Positions 47,242 through 55,541 of a stretch of DNA of 64,000 bases are shown here, piece by piece. The notes under the pieces are model-generated. The model searched no databases. It worked only from the letters and a program-made list of their open reading frames with translations, and was not told the DNA's origin. The stretch covers positions 62,001-126,000 of the forward strand of contig NZ_CAIJDP010000060.1 of the NCBI RefSeq assembly GCF_903819435.1, written 5' to 3'. Position numbers and translations under genes: made by a program. Source of the stretch: Flavobacterium salmonis. Lineage in GTDB: Bacteria > Bacteroidota > Bacteroidia > Flavobacteriales > Flavobacteriaceae. How positions within the stretch are numbered: position 1 is the first letter of the stretch; the number at the start of each line of letters is the position of its first letter.

Positions 47242-47880
47242 ATGGAAACAATTATTGTAATATGCCTGCTGGTCATTATTGTCCTGCAGTTACAGGATAA
47301 AATTGTTATCAAGAAACGGACAAAGCAAAAGTCATCTCAGGAAAAAGTTAATCCAAAACTTCCCGATATTATGGGGCAGCCTAAACCTATGAGAAGCCTT
47401 TTCCAGCCAAAGAGTGCCAATGAACGCCAAAGACCAGATCCGGAAATAAAAACTGATAATTTTGATATTGAAATCGACCTGGAAGATTTCGGCATACAAA
47501 TTCCGCAGGAAGAGCTGGATGCAGTTTTTGGAAAAGTACCTGATTTTGATGATGAAGAGGAAGAATGGAACAGGTACAGAGACATCGATGGGGATGATAG
47601 TTTTGGTTTTGCTATGGGGGTTACCTTTGAAGAACTAACTGCCGTTGGATCGCTGCTTCAGCAAGAAATACTGGAGCCTTCCCAACAAAATAAGGTAGTC
47701 AAGATAGTTCAAAAAATACAGGGAACCGAACTTTTCAGCCTGTTAGAAAATTCTGTGGAAAGTGCCTCCCGCAAGATAGCCGAGCTATTGGACGGGAGCC
47801 TTTCTTCTGAAACGGATGAAGGATCTTCCACTGTGCGGAAAAATGATTTGGAGGATTTTGATATTGGAGAGTTTGTGTGA
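47242..47880 (+). CDS. traD: TraD
   Basis: A 212-residue protein. A short membrane helix (residues 3-18, IIVICLLVIIVLQL) leads into a basic stretch and then a very acidic one (PDFDDEEEEWNRYRDIDGDD). The C-terminal half is helical, with FEELTAVGSLLQQEIL. This matches TraD of Bacteroidetes conjugative elements by order, size and N-terminal anchor. It is the last gene before the inserted minus-strand operon, which separates it from traE by about 7 kb. Confidence 0.72.
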   Translation: METIIVICLLVIIVLQLQDKIVIKKRTKQKSSQEKVNPKLPDIMGQPKPMRSLFQPKSANERQRPDPEIKTDNFDIEIDLEDFGIQIPQEELDAVFGKVPDFDDEEEEWNRYRDIDGDDSFGFAMGVTFEELTAVGSLLQQEILEPSQQNKVVKIVQKIQGTELFSLLENSVESASRKIAELLDGSLSSETDEGSSTVRKNDLEDFDIGEFV

Positions 47881-47885
47881 ATTAG

Positions 47886-48962
47886 CTATAGGGTCGCTAA
47901 ATGATATTTTAAGATTGCGGTCTTATCTATTTTGTCAACAATATCAATTAAATATGAGAAATGGTTCAACAGATCCTCAGCTGATAATTGATGTTCTTCG
48001 TTAATATTATATTGCCCAGGATAAAATTGCAAAAATTTTTCATCTACTATACCATTTCGGTGAGCATAAAGATGTCGAATTTGTAGTATTTTTTCAATAT
48101 TGTCTTGCTGGATAGTATCGAGTACATCTAAATCTTTTATTTGTGAATTATCAGCAATAAATCCCTTTACACTTCCTCTTTGTAATTTACTAAGTTTCTT
48201 TTTTGCCCAAAAGAGTACAAATTCCTGCATATCCGAACAATCTAGAACTTCTTTAATAGTAACCTGCTGATTTGATTTCAATGATGATGGATTAGCTAAG
48301 TATATCTCATACAACAGGTCTGTAAGGTAAATCTCAAAGTTATCTGCACATGATGAAAATAAAATTCTCATTAGAATTTTACCTTCTTGATTAGTTGTTG
48401 GTGTTGAAACGGAACTAGGATATAATATATTCCCCACATCATCAGTTATATTTAAAACACCTGAATAATGATCCAAAAATTTTGATTTTGCGCCTGTACT
48501 GGATAAACGAAAAGACAATAAGTCATCACTTAATTTTGAGATTGATGGAAGTCTATTGACTTTACTATGTTTTATCTCAGGATTATTGAGGATGATTTTA
48601 GTACCTTGCCTAATGTAAATTTTATTTTCAATAGTAATATTAACAGAAGATTTTTCGACTACAATAATATATAACCTTTTATCTTTATGTGATAGATATT
48701 TATAATTAACATTAGGCTTAGGAGTTAGTAAATCGATAGCTTTATGCGTTACCCCATTAGCATGAAAATCTTCACTTAATCCTGTTATTTTTATCTCTCC
48801 ATTAGCCTCATTTACACCTAAGATTATCATTCCACCTTTTGAGTTCGCGAAAGCAGCTATCATCTGGGCAAGACTTCTTGCAGGAGGCAGAACAGCTTTG
48901 TACTCAAGACTCTCATTTGCCGGTTTACCTATTATACTGGATAAATCTGTACTGATATTCAT
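47886..48962 (-). CDS. AlbA_2/Schlafen-like ATP-binding-type protein
   Basis: A 358-residue protein. The N-terminal 150 residues form an AlbA_2 (Schlafen AlbA) domain: ESLEYKAVLPPARSLAQMIAAFANSKGGMIILGVNE, then a KIYIRQGTKI motif. The C-terminal 200 residues are helical and resemble no family I can name, with a polar YAHRNGIVDEK stretch near 320 typical of HEPN-like helices (R-x-x-x-x-H variants). It is the last gene of the five-gene operon, two bases after the Hsp90-like ATPase. It may act as the effector or the nucleic-acid sensor of a defence system; unproven. Confidence 0.72.
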   Translation of the reverse strand: MNISTDLSSIIGKPANESLEYKAVLPPARSLAQMIAAFANSKGGMIILGVNEANGEIKITGLSEDFHANGVTHKAIDLLTPKPNVNYKYLSHKDKRLYIIVVEKSSVNITIENKIYIRQGTKIILNNPEIKHSKVNRLPSISKLSDDLLSFRLSSTGAKSKFLDHYSGVLNITDDVGNILYPSSVSTPTTNQEGKILMRILFSSCADNFEIYLTDLLYEIYLANPSSLKSNQQVTIKEVLDCSDMQEFVLFWAKKKLSKLQRGSVKGFIADNSQIKDLDVLDTIQQDNIEKILQIRHLYAHRNGIVDEKFLQFYPGQYNINEEHQLSAEDLLNHFSYLIDIVDKIDKTAILKYHLATL

Positions 48963-48964
48963 AA

Positions 48965-51517
48965 CTAAACAGGGAATTTAACTATTTGAGCTTTCTTTAA
49001 TAAATGTCCTAATGAAATCATCCTAGGCTTAATCCCATCATCTATCCATAATTCAGAAGGTTCGTAATCTAAAATATCACGTTCGGAACCGTAATAAATT
49101 ATTACTTCTCCGTTGTATGCAGGTCTTGCAACTATATTTATTGGTTTCCCGTCTTTTAAGATCCCCGCAAGAATGGTAGGTGCTGTAGTGTCATCCAAAT
49201 CAGTAAGATCGTAGTCATTTAAAGCTTTTAAATATTCAATAATACTTTCTTTAGCTTTTTGGATTAAACTTTGTACGTAAACAAACATATCAGTAGATGG
49301 TGTGGATTTATGGGAAAATAATGAAGCTAAATCTTTATCCTTTATCGCATCTTGCCATTCTTCCAAGGACGAAATTCCCATATTTGCCAATATCTCTTGG
49401 GTTACAGGTAATAATGAGCCCAGTTCAGGCTGATTATTGCCATTATTGTCTAATAGATCCCTTAGTTGTTGTAAATCATTTACATTATATTGTTTTAATA
49501 AAGAATAAATTTCTTTGGCATGTTCTATATTTTCAAATAAACGTGGATTTTCCTCAATTGCCTCTGCCACTTTCGAGAGATGGGCTAAATCTGTTTTACT
49601 TCTCATTACTTTATACAAACTATCCTTATCCTCAATCGTATTCATGAATAATTCAGCCCTTTTTCGATATGTTTCGGAAAATAGTTCTTTTCCTTCTTCT
49701 GAATTGTTGTCAAACCATTCTGACAAAAGGCTTATAGCTTTTATAAAATCTTGATTTTTAGAACTGAAATTTTTAAGTTTTTCATTTATTTTAGTAGCTA
49801 TCTCATTTTTCTTTTTTACGGGGTATCGTCCAAAAGTTACTTTGTGATGGATTAGAATTTCGTTCCAGTCTTCCCCTAAAAGTTGTAATATTTCAATTAA
49901 ATAAGGATCATTAATCTTGTCAATAAAAAGTTCACTTTTAATTAAAAAAACACCATTCTCGTTAGGTATTATAGCACTCTTTTCAAGTAAAGGAAGGTTG
50001 GCTTCATCACTTATGATAAAACTCCCAACTTCATTAAACCATTTAAACGTTTCATTTTCATCATTTTCAAAATATTCTGATAATTTGTTTATTGATTTAC
50101 AGTTTGCAATATCTTTAATCAATTCAGCAAAGGTAATTTTACTAATATCATCCCAAATTATTTCGATCCATTCATGCAGATTATCTTTTTTACAAACTAC
50201 TTGTGGAAAAAGATCTGATGTATATTTCCAAAGCTTTTCCTTTGTATCTTTTGCATATGATTTTAAAGGGAACCAAAGTTCATTCAGCTTACCATTGCTT
50301 CCGTTTTCTAATTCAACAATCGTTTTTGTAAGTAAAAATTTTCTCAAAGGTATCTGAATATCCTTAGAATACCATTCTGCATCAAAATATTTTTCATCAG
50401 TTGAAGGGAGCTTTGTTTTAGCAATATTATAAACATTTTTAAACGATTTGTTTTCTAGGTCACAAATCATCTGATTATATAATACTAGAGCTTGTTGTAG
50501 TAAATACTTATTTTCTATAACTTCATGATCGTTGTCTCCCATTAGCCAAATACAATCCCTTTCCGTTTGGGGATTAAAATAAAAACTATTAACTACTATT
50601 GGAAAATGAAAATTTTCAGTACCAATTAAAGGAAAATCGCAAAACAATTTCGGTATATCATTTAAACTTAAAACTTCAAAAACATCTTCTTTTTTTCTTA
50701 CTCTTGCGGCGATCGATACAGTTCCATTTGTTGCGAATAATAATCTTACTATTGTTGCTTTACCGTTTTTAATTTTAATTATTTTTTTGAAACCATCCAC
50801 TATGCTTGAATCATTTTGGAATACAATTGATTCATCTCTTACATTATCAATTATTTCTACAGAATATATTTCTGGTATAAATGATAAAACGTAAGGTACT
50901 AATGATATAAACTCATCAACTCCAATTTGCGCAATGTCTTTTTGATCGTCTGAGTCTAAAGTGTAAGTAAATGAGGTGTTGTATTCATCTTCATCATACT
51001 CTTCAATTTCATTGTTTACAGTAGAAGCATGAAAACCTTTCCAAGCATTCTCAATTTTAGGTATCAACGCAGGAGTAGTTTTTCCATTCCTGTCTAATGG
51101 GAAGCCAAACTGGAAAAAGTCACCTCCAGTGGTCTCAACTATTCCTTTGATATAGACTTCTTTTGAAAGTAAGTGTGTAGTGAGGAATCCCGTACCAAAC
51201 CTACCAGTTCGAGTGCTAACTTCACCTTCATCAACTTCCTTAGAGGATATTTGGTTTATGAGTCCTCTAATATCTTTTTCGGTGAAATGATTGCCGTTGT
51301 GAGAAAATTCAATTTTATTATGATCGTAAATAATCTGAACAGAAACCTTTCTTCCTGTCTCAGCTATACTATCTTTTGCATTTTGCAATAACTCCCAAGC
51401 CCACCGGCCATAATTATTCTGTACCGTTTTTTCTAAATCATGGAGCCTTTTAATTATTTTATCTGCAATAGATCTATTACCATCTTCTTTACGTCCTTCT
51501 TCAATTGATTTAATCAT
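48965..51517 (-). CDS. Hsp90/sacsin-like GHKL ATPase
   Basis: An 850-residue protein with an N-terminal GHKL ATPase domain. The N-box is Glu42-Asn46-Asp49 (WELLQNAKDS), G1 is HNGNHF near residue 73, and G2 is GRFGTGF near 105. The HNG form, in place of the usual D-x-G, is common in sacsin-type domains. Residues about 200-850 are long and mostly helical, with no catalytic motif that I recognise. Large proteins of this type occur in bacterial defence islands. It starts 10 bases after the NA37 gene, in the same operon. Confidence 0.8.
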   Translation of the reverse strand: MIKSIEEGRKEDGNRSIADKIIKRLHDLEKTVQNNYGRWAWELLQNAKDSIAETGRKVSVQIIYDHNKIEFSHNGNHFTEKDIRGLINQISSKEVDEGEVSTRTGRFGTGFLTTHLLSKEVYIKGIVETTGGDFFQFGFPLDRNGKTTPALIPKIENAWKGFHASTVNNEIEEYDEDEYNTSFTYTLDSDDQKDIAQIGVDEFISLVPYVLSFIPEIYSVEIIDNVRDESIVFQNDSSIVDGFKKIIKIKNGKATIVRLLFATNGTVSIAARVRKKEDVFEVLSLNDIPKLFCDFPLIGTENFHFPIVVNSFYFNPQTERDCIWLMGDNDHEVIENKYLLQQALVLYNQMICDLENKSFKNVYNIAKTKLPSTDEKYFDAEWYSKDIQIPLRKFLLTKTIVELENGSNGKLNELWFPLKSYAKDTKEKLWKYTSDLFPQVVCKKDNLHEWIEIIWDDISKITFAELIKDIANCKSINKLSEYFENDENETFKWFNEVGSFIISDEANLPLLEKSAIIPNENGVFLIKSELFIDKINDPYLIEILQLLGEDWNEILIHHKVTFGRYPVKKKNEIATKINEKLKNFSSKNQDFIKAISLLSEWFDNNSEEGKELFSETYRKRAELFMNTIEDKDSLYKVMRSKTDLAHLSKVAEAIEENPRLFENIEHAKEIYSLLKQYNVNDLQQLRDLLDNNGNNQPELGSLLPVTQEILANMGISSLEEWQDAIKDKDLASLFSHKSTPSTDMFVYVQSLIQKAKESIIEYLKALNDYDLTDLDDTTAPTILAGILKDGKPINIVARPAYNGEVIIYYGSERDILDYEPSELWIDDGIKPRMISLGHLLKKAQIVKFPV

Positions 51518-51527
51518 AAGTTTTTAG

Positions 51528-52574
51528 TTACTTTTCTTCTTCATAATAAATTTTGTAATATTTCCTTCCATCTTTCTCAATTCCTTTCTCAATGAGATTT
51601 TTATCTCCATGAATATAAATGTCAAAATTTCTGTCGAGTTTCAGAACACTTTTGAAAACTCGTGATTGTTTTTTTACTGCTTGTGTTGAGATTTCAAAGC
51701 TATCTGCCAATTCTACCTCATTTTCTTGCCTGTAATTTTGGTCAAACTTTCTGAATGATTCAATTACATTATCATCTCCAAAAACTTCTTTTTCAAACTC
51801 TTGTTTGTCAAATGTTTCATTTTTTTTGAAGTAGTCAACAGAGCGATTTAAAAAATCAATTTTATCAGCCTTAGTTAATTCCAAATTTTCATCTATATGT
51901 TTTGTGACAAACTGCTTTGCAATTCCTAAAAATTGATTGGTTTGATGAAATTCGTTTTTGATAATACTAATATTTAAGAACTCATCTTTCCAATATTGTG
52001 CTTCGTTTGATTTACTTGCATTGTCTATAATAACAATTTTATATCCACTTTCGCTATCTGTATTAAAGATCAAACACCCCTTATCCATGCTTTTTAAATC
52101 AAACCCAATTTCGTGTATAATACTGTAATTTGTTTTTTGTTTTTTCATTTGAATAAATGGAGAAGAGGTTTCAGATTTGAAAATGCCAAGAACATTTACA
52201 ACTTCATCTTCAATTATAACATTTTTAAATAACGATATATTTAGTTGCCCTTCTTTTATTTTAGGATGCATCGATTGTTCATAAAGTAACTTTGCAATAT
52301 TTTGAGAATCAAGAGTAAATGAGTCTTGCTTTGAAAAAATATTTTTAGTTAAAGTAAACACTTCATTCATTTCAAGATTTACTGCATGAGTAAACTTATA
52401 AAACTCTTCTGTTTTTAAAAGCGAAAAAAAGTATTTCAAAAGATAGTTTTTGGTATCAGAATCTAATATAGATTCCTCGTCGGAAAGACTATATTTTTCA
52501 TCTCTTAGTTTATTTCCTACCTGATGAGTTATAATTTTATCTATTTCTACTTGGGTAAAATCTATTTTATTCAT
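51528..52574 (-). CDS. NA37-type nucleoid-associated protein
   Basis: A 348-residue protein of the NA37/YejK nucleoid-associated type. Supporting features are the VGNKLRDEKYSLSD start, the paired SIIHEIGFDLKSMDKGCLIF block, the VIIDNASKSNEAQYWKDEFL segment and the C-terminal IYIHGDKNLIEKGIEKDGRKYYKIYYEEEK-like ending (only its two ends cited). In E. coli such a protein binds DNA. Copies are often found next to defence genes. It lies between the GapS4b-like and ATPase genes, one base and 10 bases away. It may guide the system to DNA; that is inference. Confidence 0.75.
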   Translation of the reverse strand: MNKIDFTQVEIDKIITHQVGNKLRDEKYSLSDEESILDSDTKNYLLKYFFSLLKTEEFYKFTHAVNLEMNEVFTLTKNIFSKQDSFTLDSQNIAKLLYEQSMHPKIKEGQLNISLFKNVIIEDEVVNVLGIFKSETSSPFIQMKKQKTNYSIIHEIGFDLKSMDKGCLIFNTDSESGYKIVIIDNASKSNEAQYWKDEFLNISIIKNEFHQTNQFLGIAKQFVTKHIDENLELTKADKIDFLNRSVDYFKKNETFDKQEFEKEVFGDDNVIESFRKFDQNYRQENEVELADSFEISTQAVKKQSRVFKSVLKLDRNFDIYIHGDKNLIEKGIEKDGRKYYKIYYEEEK

Positions 52575-52575
52575 C

Positions 52576-53712
52576 TTATGGTGTATGTTGTTTAGAAATT
52601 GATTGAGATTTCAACCAGTTGTATTTCTCCATCTTGAATTTTTCAAATTCTTGTAATAAAAACAGCCTAACTTTATCTTTACTTGCTCCTCTGTATTCAT
52701 CTTTAAGATTGACGGTTGATACATCAATTGAAAATTCAATGTTGCTAAGTCTCTTTTTAAAATAACCATTGAATCCAAATTGGACCACACAGCTTCCCTC
52801 GGCAGCGTGATAAGAAAAGTTATACAAGGCTTCAACAGATGCCAATTCTATATATTTATGATTTTCATTTTCTTTAATTAAATAATGTTCATGTAATGTT
52901 TCACCATTTATTTTTAGAGTATTTACTTTTCCTGTCATCAGCTTAGCAATTTCAATTGGCATTTCCATGGTCCTGTCTGGTGCCATATCCAGATCGGTTG
53001 CCCTTTGAAATTCAAAAATTTCAGAACTATCAGTCAAACTTAAGAAAAATTTCATCCTTTCTTCATTGGTGAAATTACTGTATAAAATTCTTTCTACTTC
53101 CGTATTTGGTTTAGTATATTTTTTGTTTTTAAAGTCATTAACTAAATGTTTAACACCCAAATCTGCAATTGAAAGGGTTTCTGGAGAAGTATAAAGCATT
53201 CGTAAATACACTTTATCATTTTCTTGAACTTTTTCAATTATTATTTCTCCTTCGTATTCATTTTTGGTGCGATACCAACCTGAATTATAATTATTTGTCT
53301 GACATCTAAACTGCATTTTTACCTTGTTAGGATTACCCTCAACCATGGCAAAGTTCGTTTGTGATATTATTGTTTGTCTTGAATCTGCATCTTTTAAGAT
53401 TTTATTTAAATCAATCTTATCAGGAACAATCTTTATTAATTCTTCAGTATTATGCCAAGCTAATGGTCTTGAAGTTATTTTCTGATTCAACTCCTTTCCT
53501 CTAATATTTTCTTTGATATATTCAAATTCACTGGGTGAAAGAATTGTAGATAATAGAATTGGATATGTATCATTATTCTTTGAATCCTCTAAATAAATAC
53601 CTCTAAGTCGAAGTAAATATTTTAACTTCGTATCTGATAATGATGGATGGTTCAAAACGTCTTGAAGGGTTGCTCCGAAAGGAATATGCTTATTTACTTC
53701 TAATTTTTCCAT
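52576..53712 (-). CDS. GapS4b-like protein
   Basis: A 378-residue protein. The N-terminus (IPFGATLQDVLNHPSLSDTK, then LKYLLRLRGIYLEDS) resembles GapS4b of the two-gene GAPS4 phage-defence system, as I remember it. The rest is mixed beta/alpha with FEFQRATDLDMAPDR near 230-245, and no catalytic motif that I recognise. The ATG at 53712 leaves a 4-base gap after the nuclease gene; an earlier TTG start would overlap it. Pairing with a GapS4a-like nuclease gene directly upstream is the main support. Confidence 0.5.
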   Translation of the reverse strand: MEKLEVNKHIPFGATLQDVLNHPSLSDTKLKYLLRLRGIYLEDSKNNDTYPILLSTILSPSEFEYIKENIRGKELNQKITSRPLAWHNTEELIKIVPDKIDLNKILKDADSRQTIISQTNFAMVEGNPNKVKMQFRCQTNNYNSGWYRTKNEYEGEIIIEKVQENDKVYLRMLYTSPETLSIADLGVKHLVNDFKNKKYTKPNTEVERILYSNFTNEERMKFFLSLTDSSEIFEFQRATDLDMAPDRTMEMPIEIAKLMTGKVNTLKINGETLHEHYLIKENENHKYIELASVEALYNFSYHAAEGSCVVQFGFNGYFKKRLSNIEFSIDVSTVNLKDEYRGASKDKVRLFLLQEFEKFKMEKYNWLKSQSISKQHTP

Positions 53713-53716
53713 AGTA

Positions 53717-54622
53717 TTATCGTAAAATTGGGTTATTATAATTAACAACTTCTAATTGAGAGGTAAAAGAAGCATCATTGAAGATTTGCTTAATATTATT
53801 TACAGTAGGTAAATGCTCAGTTTCTGAGTAGTTAGGAAAACTAATTACTGTTGATCCTTGTGAATTACATCCAATATTTTTGGCTATCCCCATATATTTC
53901 ATCAAATCATCTCTATCAAAATTTTCTATTGCATTAATTATGATAGTTGTTTCATTATCTTTTGATGCTCTTAGGGGTAAAATGCTGGAATTAATGTATT
54001 GGACAGGCATAATTTTTCCATTCCTTGGATTTCTGTCATCATTATTCAATCCATTATTAAAATAGATGAAATCTATATCATGATAACGATATTTTAATTG
54101 GGCAAAACAAATTGAATCATATATAAATTCAATTCGCTTATTATCTACTAAAAAAATTCCATCATGATTAACACCTGTATTTAATTCAATCCTTGATAAG
54201 CGGCTTATTAAATCGTTTTCGCCTGTTCCGGAGTTATTAAGCCAAAAAAGAATTCCTCTATCGAAATGTGTATCAATGTTTTGATGAAGATTAATGGTGT
54301 ATTGCTTTAGTTCTGATTTTTTAAAAGATTCAATTGCCTTAGCTAATTCAAGATAACGATCTTTAAATTGTGTGGTAATTTGTGATATAGGGTAAGGATC
54401 AGTACTATATTTTGAAGAGTAGATTACATTTTCAATGGTGCTACTGACCATTGGATTAATATAATGGAAATATCCATCAATACCATTTGTTCTTTTTCTG
54501 AAATCAGTATCAATACTTTCAATATCATCATTTCTCAAAGGATTTTTCCATCCAATCAGGTTTAAAAAATCTACTACAACATTTTCCCCAACCTCACCTA
54601 TACGTTTTGAATATTCACCCAT
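53717..54622 (-). CDS. GapS4a-like PD-(D/E)XK-type nuclease
   Basis: A 301-residue protein, first gene of the inserted operon. The start GEYSKRIGEVGENVVVDFLNLIGW has the Glu-containing helix typical of restriction-endonuclease-like folds. Residues 47-72 give NGIDGYF and ENVIYSSKYS, a D...(E/S)xK-type core with candidates Asp49, Glu64 and Lys71; the (E/D/Q) position is degenerate. It resembles GapS4a by size and opening. Upstream, 54623-54895 holds its promoter and that of traE, back to back. Defence function inferred. Confidence 0.55.
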   Translation of the reverse strand: MGEYSKRIGEVGENVVVDFLNLIGWKNPLRNDDIESIDTDFRKRTNGIDGYFHYINPMVSSTIENVIYSSKYSTDPYPISQITTQFKDRYLELAKAIESFKKSELKQYTINLHQNIDTHFDRGILFWLNNSGTGENDLISRLSRIELNTGVNHDGIFLVDNKRIEFIYDSICFAQLKYRYHDIDFIYFNNGLNNDDRNPRNGKIMPVQYINSSILPLRASKDNETTIIINAIENFDRDDLMKYMGIAKNIGCNSQGSTVISFPNYSETEHLPTVNNIKQIFNDASFTSQLEVVNYNNPILR

Positions 54623-54637
54623 AAAATTTAATTAATT

Positions 54638-54650
54638 GAAGCTAAGCTTC
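54638..54650. repeat. short palindrome with T-run at the right edge of the insert
   Basis: GAAGCT (54638-54643) and AGCTTC (54645-54650) flank one A and are followed by TTTATTTTTTT. It is too tight for a good hairpin but marks the edge between the defence operon and the traE leader. A second short stem, CCCGCA (54851-54856) with TGCGGG (54860-54865), lies just before traE. Confidence 0.35.
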
Positions 54651-54895
54651 TTTATTTTTTTAGACTTTTTTTTAATCACTAGATTATATTTTTATAATTT
54701 TTGCCTTAGTATTCTTTGTTTTAAGTTCTAAGTAATTAAACGACTAATATAAAAAAATTCTTGTTATAACTTCCACTTGCGGTCAAATAATTCCACTGAC
54801 TGCCAGTTTATGATTACGCTTTGATTTCCATAACATCTTTGTTTTCAAATCCCGCAGGATGCGGGAAAAGAACAACAATTTAATCTGTTTTAATC

Positions 54896-55201
54896 ATGGA
54901 AAAACAAAGAAAAAAAGTTTTGCTGGCAGGCCTGGCAATACTGTCAGGAATTAGTGCATCCGCACAGGGAAATGGTACTGCAGGTATCAATGAGGCGACC
55001 CAGATGGTCACCTCTTATTTCGATCCCGCCACTCAGCTCATCTACGCTATCGGTGCTGTCGTTGGATTAATCGGCGGTGTTAAGGTATATAACAAATTCA
55101 GCAGCGGTGATCCCGATACCAGTAAAACGGCCGCAAGCTGGTTTGGCGCGTGTATCTTCCTTATTGTAGCTGCTACGATTCTTCGTTCTTTCTTCCTTTA
55201 A
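54896..55201 (+). CDS. traE: TraE (DUF4134)
   Basis: A 101-residue protein of the DUF4134 family. A signal peptide (VLLAGLAILSGISASAQ) precedes two membrane helices (about 46-63 and 79-99) separated by a SGDPDTSKTAA loop. It resembles the VirB2/pilin-like small subunits and probably forms part of the pilus or channel. It is the first gene after the insert and restarts the tra operon, with traF after 10 bases. Confidence 0.9.
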   Translation: MEKQRKKVLLAGLAILSGISASAQGNGTAGINEATQMVTSYFDPATQLIYAIGAVVGLIGGVKVYNKFSSGDPDTSKTAASWFGACIFLIVAATILRSFFL

Positions 55202-55211
55202 AAACTGATAT

Positions 55212-55541
55212 ATGAACAATTACACTATCAATAAAGGGATTGGAAGTACAGTAGAATTTAAAGGACTCAAAGCGCAGTATCTATTCATTTTTGCAGGCGG
55301 TCTGCTAGGTATTCTTGTCCTGGTGATGATCCTGTATATCATTGGGATCAGTTCTTATATCTGTTTAGGGCTTGGTATTGGCGGCGCATCACTTATTATC
55401 TGGAAGACCTTTTCCCTGAATAATAAGTATGGAGAACATGGGCTAATGAAAGTGGGCGCAAAAAAAAGACACCCACGATACATTATTTGTCGCAAGCCCA
55501 TCTACCGCTATGTTTCATCAGTAAAAACCAAACAGCTATGA
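55212..55541 (+). CDS. traF: TraF (DUF4133)
   Basis: A 109-residue membrane protein of the DUF4133 family. It starts NNYTINKGIGSTVEFKGLKA, has two helices (about 25-45 and 50-67) and a basic C-terminus. It has the position and size of VirB3-like subunits, which often partner with the VirB4 ATPase; here the next gene is exactly that. Its stop overlaps the traG start as ATGA. Confidence 0.9.
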   Translation: MNNYTINKGIGSTVEFKGLKAQYLFIFAGGLLGILVLVMILYIIGISSYICLGLGIGGASLIIWKTFSLNNKYGEHGLMKVGAKKRHPRYIICRKPIYRYVSSVKTKQL

